From Lysobacteraceae bacterium P (GTDB lineage: Bacteria; Pseudomonadota; Gammaproteobacteria; Xanthomonadales; Xanthomonadaceae), in NCBI GenBank assembly GCA_005503055.1, contig SCOX01000016.1, positions 1-64,000 on the forward strand: a DNA stretch of 64,000 nt, given 5' to 3'. Below the pieces are notes generated by a model. It searched no databases, was not told the DNA's origin, and was given only the letters and a program-made list of their open reading frames with translations. Of the stretch, positions 43,416 to 51,670 are shown in pieces; the first letter of the stretch is position 1, and each line of letters starts with the position of its first letter. The translations under genes and the position numbers were made by a program.

Positions 43416-43497
43416 ATGTCCGCTCCTGGCCGATAGCGGACATCGGGCCGAGCGAAGCCGCGAACCCGATGCTAATGTCCGTGTCCTGCCCGGAACG
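43416..43497 (+). repeat. Repeat unit R23 (A half intact, B half partial)
   Basis: A half ATGTCCGCTCCTGGCCGATA with GCGGACATC; B half GATGCTAATGTCCGTGTCCTG, whose right arm is decayed (GGAACGC). Confidence 0.8.
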
Positions 43498-43558
43498 CGC
43501 TCGCAGATTTCCCGCGATCGATCGGTCAGAGACGGACCAGCTGAATCGGAGAAGGCAG

Positions 43559-44070
43559 ATGATCGAACTTCCCATACGAGATCCGTGCGACCTTTGCGAA
43601 ACGGCAGGTCGCGAAGATGGATGGGCGGTCATCGACGAAAGCGAACACACGTTGACCGTGATCAACCCATGGCAATTCGAAGTGGGTCAATGCTGCGTCA
43701 TCACACGTCGGCACGTAGCGACGCTCCTCGATCTTTCCGACCGGGAATGCGAGGCGGTAATGCGCTCTGCCAAGAGAGTCGCACAGGCGCTCGTCAGGGC
43801 CTATCGGCCCCTCGGAATACTCACGTTCCAGAACAACGGCGTCTACAGTGGGCAGGAAACACCGCACTTCCCTTCCATGTCGTGCCCCGGCAGAAGGGCA
43901 GCGACTGGGGCATAGGTCCACCGCAACTCGCGACCTTCGACGGCGCCGGACGTCAGAGGGGTGCCTCGCACGATTCGAGCGGGGATGCACAGCGTCGGCA
44001 GCGAGTCCAGGTTTCTGCCAAGCAACTTGCTGAAACCGTGAACCTGATTCGTTCGAATCTGCCGGAGTAG
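43559..44070 (+). pseudogene. HIT family (histidine triad) protein with a one-base deletion in the catalytic motif (cassette 16)
   Basis: From ATG 43559 (GGAGAAGG upstream) the frame encodes a HIT-type protein: PCDLCETAGREDGWAVIDES, VINPWQFEVGQCCVITRRHV and LGILTFQNNGVYSGQETPHF. At about 43868-43873 one base is missing, where HxHxHVVPR would be expected. The other frame resumes with FHVVPRQKGSDWGIGPPQL and runs to TAG 44070. HIT proteins hydrolyse or transfer nucleotides; here the triad itself is destroyed. Sequencing error is the main alternative to real decay. It lies between R23 and R24. Confidence 0.75.
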
Positions 44071-44134
44071 CGGGGCTGTTGTGGTGTTTCGGCTCGGCCT
44101 TCACTGCACGGCGCGTCTTGACTCGGGCGTTCGC

Positions 44135-44165
44135 ATGTCCGCCATCTGACCGATAGCGGACGTTG
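44135..44165 (+). repeat. Repeat unit R24 (A half only)
   Basis: ATGTCCGCCATCTGACCGAT with AGCGGACGTT. It closes the dense 37-44 kb array; no B half follows. Confidence 0.75.
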
Positions 44166-44242
44166 GACTGGGTCGGAGGGCGATGCCGGTTGCGACCGGC
44201 CCGCTCGCATCATCCGGTCACGCCGCGGGGCGCAAGCCGGCA

Positions 44243-46282
44243 TCACTCGCAGGGGGTGAGTGGAGTCGGTTGCGGCACCACCACCGTTGCCAGACCGCTG
44301 CAGTGCGGTGCCACGTCCAGCCGAACCCGCGTCAACGAGGCGGCTGTCGGCGCGGCGGCGACGGCGCGCGAGGCAAGCACGACCGGGCTGGCGGCGATGC
44401 CCTCCCACGCGCGCGGGGTGTCGAGCAGTTCGATGCGCTGCAACGCGCGATCACCCGGCACGTTGATCACCCACGTGCGGAAGCTGGCGCCATTGGCAGG
44501 GTCGGCGGTGGTCGCTTCCGGCGTGCCCGTCGGCTGGAACCAGGGACGGAAGCCGCGCTGCAGGATCGCGTGGTGCGTGCTGCCATCGCTGTACGTCGCG
44601 CGCACCGTGTAGTCGCAACCGCCGTTGTGGCAGTACCACGGCGTCAGCCCCGTGTTGGGGACGATGGCGAAGCGCTGGCCGGAGTGCGTCGGGTCGACCG
44701 TGCGCACCAGGTTGCCCACGTAGCTCAGTGGCGGATAGATCTGCGTCGCCCCCGCAGTGCCGGCACGGCTGTAGGTGATGACGATCGAATGCACCGGCAC
44801 GTTGGGCCGGTACGGCAAACCGGAATCCATGCCGTAGAGGCCGTTGTCTAGCGTCACCAGAGCCTCGGGGACCCATTCCCGAACCTGGCTGTTCCACCGC
44901 TTGTAACCCGTGGCGAACGCTGCGTCGGCGACGATGCTGCCGCCCTCGAAGCGCAGATTGCCGTTCGCGTCGGTGGTGGCGACGCCTTCCAGATGGCGCT
45001 GCATCACCGCGGTGCTGAAGTCGGAGAACGTCGCGAAGCGATACCCGCGCGCTTCATCGCCGGCACCGCTCTGCATCGGGTCCTGCTTGATGCAGCGCCC
45101 GGCGGCATCGATCTGCCGGGGCGTACCGTTGAAGGTGTGGGTCTTGCAGGAGCCGTAGCGCGAAGCCGTCGAGGGCACGAACGGCGCCAGGAACTCGCGG
45201 CGGATCGCATCGAAGCCCCAGGCCGAACCGGCCAGGCTGCCTCCGACGTAGGGATAGCGTGCCTGGGCGTAGGCCTCGCCCACATGCGGCAGGCCGAACG
45301 CGTGGCCTTGTTCGTGCACGAAGATGCCGGCGTAGTCGTGGTCGCCCACGCCGGTGTCGCCGCCCACCGTGCCCAGGCCGCCGCCGGGCCCGCGGAACGT
45401 GCCCGCCGCGTCCAGCATCAGCAGTGGGGCGTAGTACTGGAACGGCCCGGGCGCTTCGCCGTTGGCCTGGAGCAATCCGCCGAGGACATCGAGCGCGGCT
45501 CCCATGATCTCGAAACCGTTGCGCTCGTCGTTGGTGTTGCGTGCGACGTATGCCGCCTGGCCTGCGCGCGGACCGATCACCAGCGTCGGCCACGAGACAT
45601 AGCCCGCCGGATGGTTCTGCGCCACCAACGTGGCGACCGGCCACTTCGCGAACAGTTCTTCCGCGGTGCCGGTGTCGATGGTCGCGATTTCAGCCGGCGG
45701 CACGGCGTTGGTGCCGTTCGCGCCGAACAGGTAGAACGGAAGCACGCGCAGGTTGAGCGGACTGTCCGCGCCCACCACCGGATCGCGATACAGACCGGCG
45801 CTGTAGTTGTCGGCGCGCACGCGAAGGCGAACGCCTCGAACCATCCACGCGCGCGGCACGACCGCGCTGTATCGGCCCTCCGCGTACGCCGGGCCGCCGG
45901 CTTCGGTGGGCGGAAGTCCCGCACTCACCGCCACGGTGCCCAGCGTCACGCCGTTCGCCTGGCCCTCGAGCTGGATGTTGCGCGCGTCGCTTGCGGACAG
46001 CGATAGGATCGCCAGCGCATCGCGGCCGCCGATGGCGTGCAGCGATTCGTTCGCGTTTGTCAGCGTCCACTGCAGGCCGGCTTCCGGCATCACGTGCGTC
46101 TGGGCGAGCTCCAGGCGCGTGATCTCCAGCGCCGTCGTCGACGGCGGCTGGGTCGGCGTCGTGGGCGTCGTCGGATTGGCCGGCTGCGCGGGCGCCGAGG
46201 CGTCATTCCCGCCACCGCCGCCGCCACAGGCAGTCAGGTAAACGGTTGCGGCCAGCGTGAGGGTCAGGGCACGAAGATGCAT
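44243..46282 (-). CDS. Lipoprotein zinc metalloprotease, M66 (StcE/TagA-like) family
   Basis: A 679-aa protein with a lipoprotein signal (LTLAATVYLTACGGGGGG, lipobox LTAC) and a Pro/Thr linker. The zinc site is HEQGHAFGLPH near residue 322, a metzincin-type HExxHxxGxxH, as in M66 proteases such as StcE and TagA. Downstream the protein has WCHNGGCDY-like cysteines and a C-terminal beta domain. M66 enzymes cut heavily glycosylated proteins; the substrate here is unknown. It should be surface or periplasm anchored. The ORF ends just inside the boundary of repeat R24. Confidence 0.85.
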   Translation of the reverse strand: MHLRALTLTLAATVYLTACGGGGGGNDASAPAQPANPTTPTTPTQPPSTTALEITRLELAQTHVMPEAGLQWTLTNANESLHAIGGRDALAILSLSASDARNIQLEGQANGVTLGTVAVSAGLPPTEAGGPAYAEGRYSAVVPRAWMVRGVRLRVRADNYSAGLYRDPVVGADSPLNLRVLPFYLFGANGTNAVPPAEIATIDTGTAEELFAKWPVATLVAQNHPAGYVSWPTLVIGPRAGQAAYVARNTNDERNGFEIMGAALDVLGGLLQANGEAPGPFQYYAPLLMLDAAGTFRGPGGGLGTVGGDTGVGDHDYAGIFVHEQGHAFGLPHVGEAYAQARYPYVGGSLAGSAWGFDAIRREFLAPFVPSTASRYGSCKTHTFNGTPRQIDAAGRCIKQDPMQSGAGDEARGYRFATFSDFSTAVMQRHLEGVATTDANGNLRFEGGSIVADAAFATGYKRWNSQVREWVPEALVTLDNGLYGMDSGLPYRPNVPVHSIVITYSRAGTAGATQIYPPLSYVGNLVRTVDPTHSGQRFAIVPNTGLTPWYCHNGGCDYTVRATYSDGSTHHAILQRGFRPWFQPTGTPEATTADPANGASFRTWVINVPGDRALQRIELLDTPRAWEGIAASPVVLASRAVAAAPTAASLTRVRLDVAPHCSGLATVVVPQPTPLTPCE

Positions 46283-46464
46283 GGACGGTCCTTCTGTCGT
46301 ATCGGCCGCATCGCGCGGCGCGGTGAAGGGGCTCCCCAGCCCCGACTGTCAATCATAGGACGCGAGCCTCCGGTGCGCGTGATTGACCGCACAGAACATG
46401 CGGTCGATGCGTCCCTGGTTCGGTCGTGCGGGACGTGGGTGTCGGTTTTGTCCGAGTTGGCTGC

Positions 46465-46547
46465 GCTGCACTTTTGGCCGATGATGGTCCGCGCGATCGG
46501 ATTGGATGGCGTGGTGTCAATTTCCGCGTTCGACCCAATGCAGGCAT
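46465..46547 (+). repeat. Repeat unit R27 (decayed A and B halves)
   Basis: CTTTTGGCCGATGATGGTCC (A-like) and GTCAATTTCCGCGTTCGACC (B-like). Strongly diverged; it ends 8 bp before the next gene start. Confidence 0.45.
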
Positions 46548-46555
46548 GAGGGTGT

Positions 46556-46966
46556 ATGCATTTCTGGGAATGCCTGAAGACCAGTTTCTTCGGCGTCGTG
46601 GCTGGGCTCTTTCTCGGCTTTGTTGGCGGGTGGGCCGTTACGAGCGCGCTTGGAATGATCTATGGGCCGAATGAACCAGGCGCGGCGCTGGCGATGGGCT
46701 TGCTGGTATCCACGACGGCGATCCTGATTGGAGCCATTCCGGCGCTCACGTATGGAACGTTGGCATACGCATGCCTCCTTTATTGGAAGCGCGCCACACT
46801 CCTGGCGTCGTTGGCAGTGGGCATGGCTCCGAGCATCCTTCTTTTCCTTGCGGACAAGCTCTCTCTCAAGTTCCTGCTGCTCTATGGCACGTATGAGTAT
46901 TGGTTGCTCTATGGCGCACTGGTAAGCGTTGCAACCCATGTCGTTGTCCGGCACGGCCGGATTTGA
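46556..46966 (+). CDS. Small polytopic membrane protein (cassette 17)
   Basis: A 136-aa protein with four hydrophobic segments (FFGVVAGLFLGFVGGWAV, ALAMGLLVSTTAILIGAI, LLASLAVGMAPSILLFLA, LLYGALVSVATHVVV). It lies between a decayed repeat and R25, with its stop directly at the A half of R25. Thus it has the same layout as the 37-44 kb cassettes although it is separated from them by the M66 gene. No family was recognised; similar in size and hydrophobicity to the cassette at 40820. Confidence 0.65.
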   Translation: MHFWECLKTSFFGVVAGLFLGFVGGWAVTSALGMIYGPNEPGAALAMGLLVSTTAILIGAIPALTYGTLAYACLLYWKRATLLASLAVGMAPSILLFLADKLSLKFLLLYGTYEYWLLYGALVSVATHVVVRHGRI

Positions 46967-47030
46967 GTGTCTGGTTCTGGCCGATAGCGGACATTGCCCG
47001 ACGCCACGCGCGATGCTTACGGGAGCTTCC
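46967..47030 (+). repeat. Repeat unit R25 (A half, B half decayed)
   Basis: A half GTTCTGGCCGATAGCGGACATT; B half reduced to GATGCTTACGGGAGCTTCC. + orientation. Confidence 0.7.
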
Positions 47031-47062
47031 CAGGCGGCCGCGAGTTCGCTGAGTGATTCGAA

Positions 47063-47086
47063 AGCCCCCGACTTTCGCCGGGGGCT
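47063..47086. terminator. Bidirectional hairpin between convergent genes
   Basis: AGCCCCCG and CGGGGGCT form an 8-bp stem around an 8-nt loop, between the + gene ending at 46966 and the - gene ending at 47159. Flanked by AAA on the left. Confidence 0.6.
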
Positions 47087-47158
47087 GATATCGCTTCTTG
47101 CAGGTCCCGGCCTTTCGAACGGTGAGCGGGATTTCAATTCAATCTGGGCCGAGCCACC

Positions 47159-48373
47159 TCAGCGCATGGCCCCGAACCCCGCACGGATTTCGTCCGAGTA
47201 GAACTTCGGCTGCTCCCAGGCGGCGAAGTGCCCGCCCCTCGGAAGCTTGTTGTAGTGCACCAGCTTCGGATAGGCCTTCTCCGACCAGCTCTTTGGCGCC
47301 TGGAACAGTTCATCGGGGAAGGCGCTCACCGCGACGGGAACCTTCACGCCCTTGATGCCGAAGAAGGTGTTCTTGTTCTCCCAGTAGAGTCGCGCGGCGG
47401 AAATCGGGGTATTGGTCAGCCAGAACAAGGTGATGTTGTCGAGCACATCATCGGGGCTGAGTCCTTCCGGGGTTCCATCGATCGATCGGGCGATCATCTC
47501 GTAACTGGCTGGATCGTGGTCGATCATGAAGGCGGCCAGGCCCACGGGGGAATCGGAAAGACCGGTAAGCGTCTGTGGTCGATCGCCCATGAGGATCGCG
47601 TATCCGATGTGTCGGTAGAAGGACCATAACTGTTCGGCCGCGTGTCTCTCGTCGCCTGACAGATCTTTCGGAATCGGATCGCCGCGGAAGAGAATTCCAT
47701 CGAGGTCAGGGGGAACCACCATCGCCATGTTGGTGTGCATGCCCACCAAGCCGGGCGGTTCCTTCACCGCGATCATCTCGACGACCAGAGCCCCCCAGTC
47801 GCCGCCAGCGGCTCCCCATCTGTCCGCGTAGCCGAGGCGGCCCATGAGCTCGATGTAAGCTTCGGCGATGCGCTGCGGCGTCCAGCCAGCCGCCGCAGGT
47901 CGACCAGAGAAGCCGTAGCCCGGCATCGACGGAATCACCAGGTGGAACGCGTCGGCTTCGGTGCCGCCGTGTGCGGTTGGATCGGTGAGCGGACCAATGA
48001 TCTTCATCTGTTCGACCACGGAGCCGGGCCAGCCGTGCGCCACGAGCAGGGGCAACGCGTTCGGGTGCTTCGACTTGATGTGGATGAAATGGATGTCGAG
48101 GTCATCGATGTTGGTGATGAAGTTGGGCACCGCGTTGATCGCGCTTTCGATCCTGCGCCAGTCGTAGTGAGTTGCCCAATGATTGGCGAGCTTCTGGATC
48201 GTCGCGAGCTGCACGCCCTGAGAGCTGTCGCTGACGGTTTCCTTTTCCGGCCAGCGGGCCGCTTCGATGCGGCGTTTCAGATCGGCCAGGTCGGCGTCGG
48301 AGGCTTTGTATTCGAATGACCGGATGACCTCCGGGTCGACCGTAGTTGGATTCTTCTCGGTTACCGCGTTCAT
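47159..48373 (-). CDS. Epoxide hydrolase (EHN domain, alpha/beta hydrolase)
   Basis: A 404-aa epoxide hydrolase. The N-terminal EHN domain (residues ~18-125) begins IRSFEYKASDADLADLKRRIEAARWPE. The oxyanion motif HGWPGS is at residues 113-118. The nucleophile Asp192 is in GAAGGDWGALV, and the base His is in PRGGHFAAWEQP. It would hydrolyse epoxides to diols. The ATG at 48373 follows AAGGA at good spacing, and the longer upstream frame is not credible. No leader is visible, so cytoplasmic. It is monocistronic, flanked by the hairpin at 47063. Confidence 0.9.
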   Translation of the reverse strand: MNAVTEKNPTTVDPEVIRSFEYKASDADLADLKRRIEAARWPEKETVSDSSQGVQLATIQKLANHWATHYDWRRIESAINAVPNFITNIDDLDIHFIHIKSKHPNALPLLVAHGWPGSVVEQMKIIGPLTDPTAHGGTEADAFHLVIPSMPGYGFSGRPAAAGWTPQRIAEAYIELMGRLGYADRWGAAGGDWGALVVEMIAVKEPPGLVGMHTNMAMVVPPDLDGILFRGDPIPKDLSGDERHAAEQLWSFYRHIGYAILMGDRPQTLTGLSDSPVGLAAFMIDHDPASYEMIARSIDGTPEGLSPDDVLDNITLFWLTNTPISAARLYWENKNTFFGIKGVKVPVAVSAFPDELFQAPKSWSEKAYPKLVHYNKLPRGGHFAAWEQPKFYSDEIRAGFGAMR

Positions 48374-48899
48374 GGCGTGGTTCCTTCTGACATCAAGCAG
48401 TTCGTGCACGAAGGGGTGGCAGTCATCGTCGCCGCCGCGCTGCAAGCTCTGCGCTGCTTTGGAGAGCGGGTGAGGCTTCCGCCTGCGGCCGGATTGGCGC
48501 GAGGCTGCCAGGCACGCGGACGGAATCCGCGCGGGCGAGTGAGCGCTCACGACGAAAGGACATAGAAGCGCACCATTGCGCCAGCTGCCGTTGGAGTTCC
48601 ACGGCGACTGCCATTCGGTTCTACAAGGCGGCGCACTCCGTGCGCAACACGAGCGCGAGAGAACGCAAAGGGGTTGCGAGGCGTCCCTGTCCGAGCAAGA
48701 GTGCAGTTGCCGGGACGCCGATCTCAACGTGACTGCCGCCTACTTTGATACGCGGTTACCACGGCGCTAGCAACCGCCGCCGGTCGGCTGAATGTCGCTC
48801 AAGAGTCTGGCGCGAATATTGCCGATCGGTTCGCAGTGTGAGTTGCGCACCGCGCGCGTCCTTGGTCTTCGATGTGCTATCCGACCGCGTCGGCTTCGA
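48374..48899. other. Intergenic region without recognised features
   Basis: About 520 bases between divergent regions of the epoxide hydrolase and the pseudouridine synthase end. I see no coding frame with good composition, no repeat unit and no strong hairpin. Confidence 0.5.
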
Positions 48900-49790
48900 T
48901 CAGGCCTGCAGCAGGAAGTGGCTCGAGAAGCTGCGCTCGACGCCGCTGAGTGGATCGATGAACGACAGCCTCTTGGCCAGCAGCTGCAATGGCGCCGAGT
49001 GGTCGCCCGGTGCGCGATGAAGCAGTGACGGATAGATCCCGTCGTTGTCGATCGGCGCTCCCAGTGCGGCCATGTGCACGCGCAATTGGTGCTTGCGGCC
49101 AGTGACCGGCGTCAGTGCGTAGCGCCAGCGACCATCGCCGCGTGCGACGACGTCGATTCCGGTTTCGCTGTTCGCCGGCCCTTCGATCTCCTGCATGCGA
49201 AAGAACGGTTCGCCGGCGACGATCCGGCTTGAACGGGTGCACGGAAACTCGATGCCTGGCAACGGCGGTGCGATCGCCTCGTAGCGCTTCTCGATCCGTC
49301 GCTCGCGAAACAGCGCCTGGTACCGCGCGCGACTGTGCGGGTTGGTGGAGAACAACACCAATCCAGCGGTTTCGCGATCGATCCTGTGCAGTGGCGCCAA
49401 CGCGTGATTTCCGGTGCGGCGGATCAGACGCCCCAGCAGGGTTTCATGGACGTGGACGCCGGCGGGCGTGACCGGCAGGAAGTGCGGCTTGTCCGCGACC
49501 AGCAGGTCGGCGTCGGAATGCAGGACGACTTCATCGAACGGGATCTTCGGTTCGTCCGGGACTTCGCGGTAGTAATGGATTTCGAGCCCGACGCGATACG
49601 GCGTTTCCGGCGTCAGCCAACTCCCGGCGCCATCCACGACCCGCCCGCGCGCCATTCGCTCCAGCCAGTTCGAGCGCGCCACGGCCGGGAATCGCTCGCA
49701 CAGGCAATCGAGCACCGTCGACCACGCCCCCGGCGGCAATTGCAGTGTGCTGGCAGGCAGTCCATCGATGATGGGCGGACGTTTTCGCAT
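48900..49790 (-). CDS. RluA family RNA pseudouridine synthase
   Basis: A 296-aa pseudouridine synthase. The catalytic motif is LHRIDRETAGLVLF with Asp138, the RluA-family active Asp. It is preceded by LLVADKPHFLPVTP, and the C-terminal KHQLRVHMAALGAPI motif is typical. It isomerises uridine in rRNA or tRNA; which site cannot be told. The N-terminal 60 residues contain a possible degenerate S4-like RNA-binding region. Cytoplasmic. Single gene on the - strand. Confidence 0.9.
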   Translation of the reverse strand: MRKRPPIIDGLPASTLQLPPGAWSTVLDCLCERFPAVARSNWLERMARGRVVDGAGSWLTPETPYRVGLEIHYYREVPDEPKIPFDEVVLHSDADLLVADKPHFLPVTPAGVHVHETLLGRLIRRTGNHALAPLHRIDRETAGLVLFSTNPHSRARYQALFRERRIEKRYEAIAPPLPGIEFPCTRSSRIVAGEPFFRMQEIEGPANSETGIDVVARGDGRWRYALTPVTGRKHQLRVHMAALGAPIDNDGIYPSLLHRAPGDHSAPLQLLAKRLSFIDPLSGVERSFSSHFLLQA

Positions 49791-49915
49791 GCCGACAGTG
49801 TGTCACCCGCTGGAGAAGACGTCAGCCTGCCGATCGTGTGGCGCCCCATCCACTGCGGTGTGGCGACGGGTGTATAACCGGACCCACTCGTCCGTCCGGT
49901 CGGTAGTTGGGCACC

Positions 49916-50311
49916 ATGACCAACCGTCTCGCTTCGTGCAGTTGTGGAAAACTCACCGTCAGCACTCGGGGAGAGCCCAGCCGGGTGTCGATCTGCCATT
50001 GCCTGGCTTGCCAGAGGCGCACGGGCAGTGTGTTCGCCGCTCAAGCCAGGTTCCCCGCCGACGCAGTGATCATCGAGGGCCCGAGCTCGGAGTACGTGCG
50101 CGTCGGCGACGAAGGAACCGCGGCCCGGTTTCACTTCTGCCCGGACTGCGGCTGCACGGTCTACTACCTGCCGCAGGCTTTCCCGGACGTGGTGACCATT
50201 CCCGTGGGCGCCTTCGCCGACCCGGATTTTCCGCCGCCGCACGTATCGGTCTATGAGGGTCGCAAACACCGTTGGGTGGGGCTTCCCGACGACATCGAGC
50301 ACTTCGATTGA
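49916..50311 (+). CDS. GFA/CENP-V family zinc-binding protein, copy 2
   Basis: A 131-aa member of the GFA/CENP-V fold. Zinc-ligand cysteines are in SCSCGK (Cys8, Cys10), CHCLACQ (Cys27, 29, 32) and CPDCGCTVYY. The ATG at 49916 is used rather than a TTG three codons upstream. Unlike the copy at 31255 it ends with the common AVGAFADPDFPPPHVSVYEGRKHRW-like tail, so the two are not recent duplicates. The role is unknown; it may handle a thiol adduct. Confidence 0.85.
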   Translation: MTNRLASCSCGKLTVSTRGEPSRVSICHCLACQRRTGSVFAAQARFPADAVIIEGPSSEYVRVGDEGTAARFHFCPDCGCTVYYLPQAFPDVVTIPVGAFADPDFPPPHVSVYEGRKHRWVGLPDDIEHFD

Positions 50312-50419
50312 GTTTCCGGCGGCTGCACGCGCCAATCAACAGGATCGCCGAAGCTTGCAGACAACAATCACGAACCTTGCGTCCCCTGTGGAAACCGGCA
50401 GCCGTTTCGGTATGCAGCC

Positions 50420-51124
50420 GTGAGCGCCTCGACGAAGACGATCGTGCTGTTGCCGGGCTTCATGCTCGACGGCGCCCTTTGGGACGATTTCGTTCCGCAC
50501 CTTCCCGTCGATTGGCACGTCCAGCGCATCGCGCTCCCCCAAGGCCGCACCGTGCGCGAAGTGGCAGACGGCGTATCTGCCCAACTCGGCGGCCCGGCCG
50601 TGGTCCTCGGGTTCTCGATGGGCGGGTACGTCGCGCGCGCGCTCGCGGCCATACACCCGCAGCTGGTCGATGCACTGGTACTGGTGGCTACGTCGGCGCG
50701 GGACGAGCGTCCCGTTTCGCCACCCTCGAGCACGGGCGGTCGCGTCTCCTTCGCGGGTCTCAGCCGGCGTGCGATTCAAAGCGCCTTGAGCCGTGGCCGT
50801 GCGGAGGATCAGGCGCTGATCGATCGCGTACATGCGATGAGCATGCGCCTTGGGCCGGACGCGTTCGCCTGGCAGTCGGCGCTCGATCGAACCGATGTTC
50901 CATTGGAAGAGATTTCGTGTCCCACGCTGGTCGTGGCCGCGAGGGAGGATCGACTTCGGTCCATCGATGAATCACGCGAACTTGCCGATGCGATAAAGGG
51001 AGCGCGACTGGAGATCCTGGAGGGCACGGGTCATCTGATACCACTCGAAGCCGCCCAATCGCTTGCCGACACGCTCGTCGACTGGCTGCGCCCACACAGT
51101 GGCGACGGCGACGAGGGTTCCTGA
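50420..51124 (+). CDS. Alpha/beta hydrolase with GFSMG nucleophile
   Basis: A 234-aa alpha/beta-hydrolase. The nucleophile elbow VVLGFSMGGYVARAL has Ser66. The acid lies in VVAAREDRLRS, and the base is His of EGTGHLIPLEA. The lid is short. GTG 50420 is the first start of the frame and no better ATG follows before the core. It could be an esterase or thioesterase; nothing narrows the substrate. It lies in the same direction as the GFA gene, about 110 bp downstream. Confidence 0.75.
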   Translation: MSASTKTIVLLPGFMLDGALWDDFVPHLPVDWHVQRIALPQGRTVREVADGVSAQLGGPAVVLGFSMGGYVARALAAIHPQLVDALVLVATSARDERPVSPPSSTGGRVSFAGLSRRAIQSALSRGRAEDQALIDRVHAMSMRLGPDAFAWQSALDRTDVPLEEISCPTLVVAAREDRLRSIDESRELADAIKGARLEILEGTGHLIPLEAAQSLADTLVDWLRPHSGDGDEGS

Positions 51125-51139
51125 GTCGAGTTCGAAAGG

Positions 51140-51427
51140 TTCGCCCTGGTCAGGTAGTTCAGCTGGAAGATCGCCGGCTGGTCGGATTCGCCGAGGATTC
51201 CTGCCGTCGGCTTCGCCCGACGCGACGAAGTTCGCCTTCGTGCGCAGCACGACGACCGGCGTGTCGGTCGCGCGCTGGACTGGTCGCGCGACAGCAGCCA
51301 CATCCTGCGGCAGCACTCGCAGCCCGAGCGCCAAAGTCTGCATCTGGTGACCACGACCGGGCAGTGGCGCACGGTGCGCTGGAACGGGGCAGGGGAAGCG
51401 GGCGCGTGGTACACACCGGCACCGTGA
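51140..51427 (+). pseudogene. C-terminal remnant of a TolB-like beta-propeller protein
   Basis: Two short stretches in different + frames look like pieces of a PD40/TolB repeat. The first is SPDATKFAFVRSTTTGVSV; the second is RALDWSRDSSHILRQHSQPE followed by SLHLVTTTGQWRTVRW and a stop at 51427. Together with a frameshift between them they would give the end of a propeller domain. No start or N-terminal part is present. Suggested only by eye. Confidence 0.35.
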
Positions 51428-51670
51428 GCGCCGCGCGTGCGGCGCTTCATCGCGAGGAATTCGACGTGAACTCCGGGGCGGAGGTTAGGCGGCGAGGCCA
51501 GGGGCGCCACTCCGGGTGCGGTCTTCGGCCTTGCCCGGACTGCTGCTTGTGCCTATCGACACATTGACGACCTCCTGTCGGGGCGAATTAGAGTGGGTCG
51601 GTTCAGATCCGGAACAGGCCGCCGAGGAACACGGCCCCGCCGGTTCGCCCGCTCAGACTGGAGCCACTCG

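Noticed and set aside
113-44165. Canonical integron cassette array with standard attC sites
   Set aside because: The repeats do not carry a consistent GTTRRRY / RYYYAAC pair, and no integron-type tyrosine recombinase is in the window; only the layout is integron-like.
48374-48900. Small + strand frames between the epoxide hydrolase and the pseudouridine synthase
   Set aside because: Short, Arg/Ser-rich, no ribosome binding site, and partly antisense to the neighbouring genes.
51031-51510. A 159-aa - strand protein near the TolB-like remnant
   Set aside because: Ser/Arg-rich shadow composition with no recognisable motif; the + strand fragments are more protein-like.
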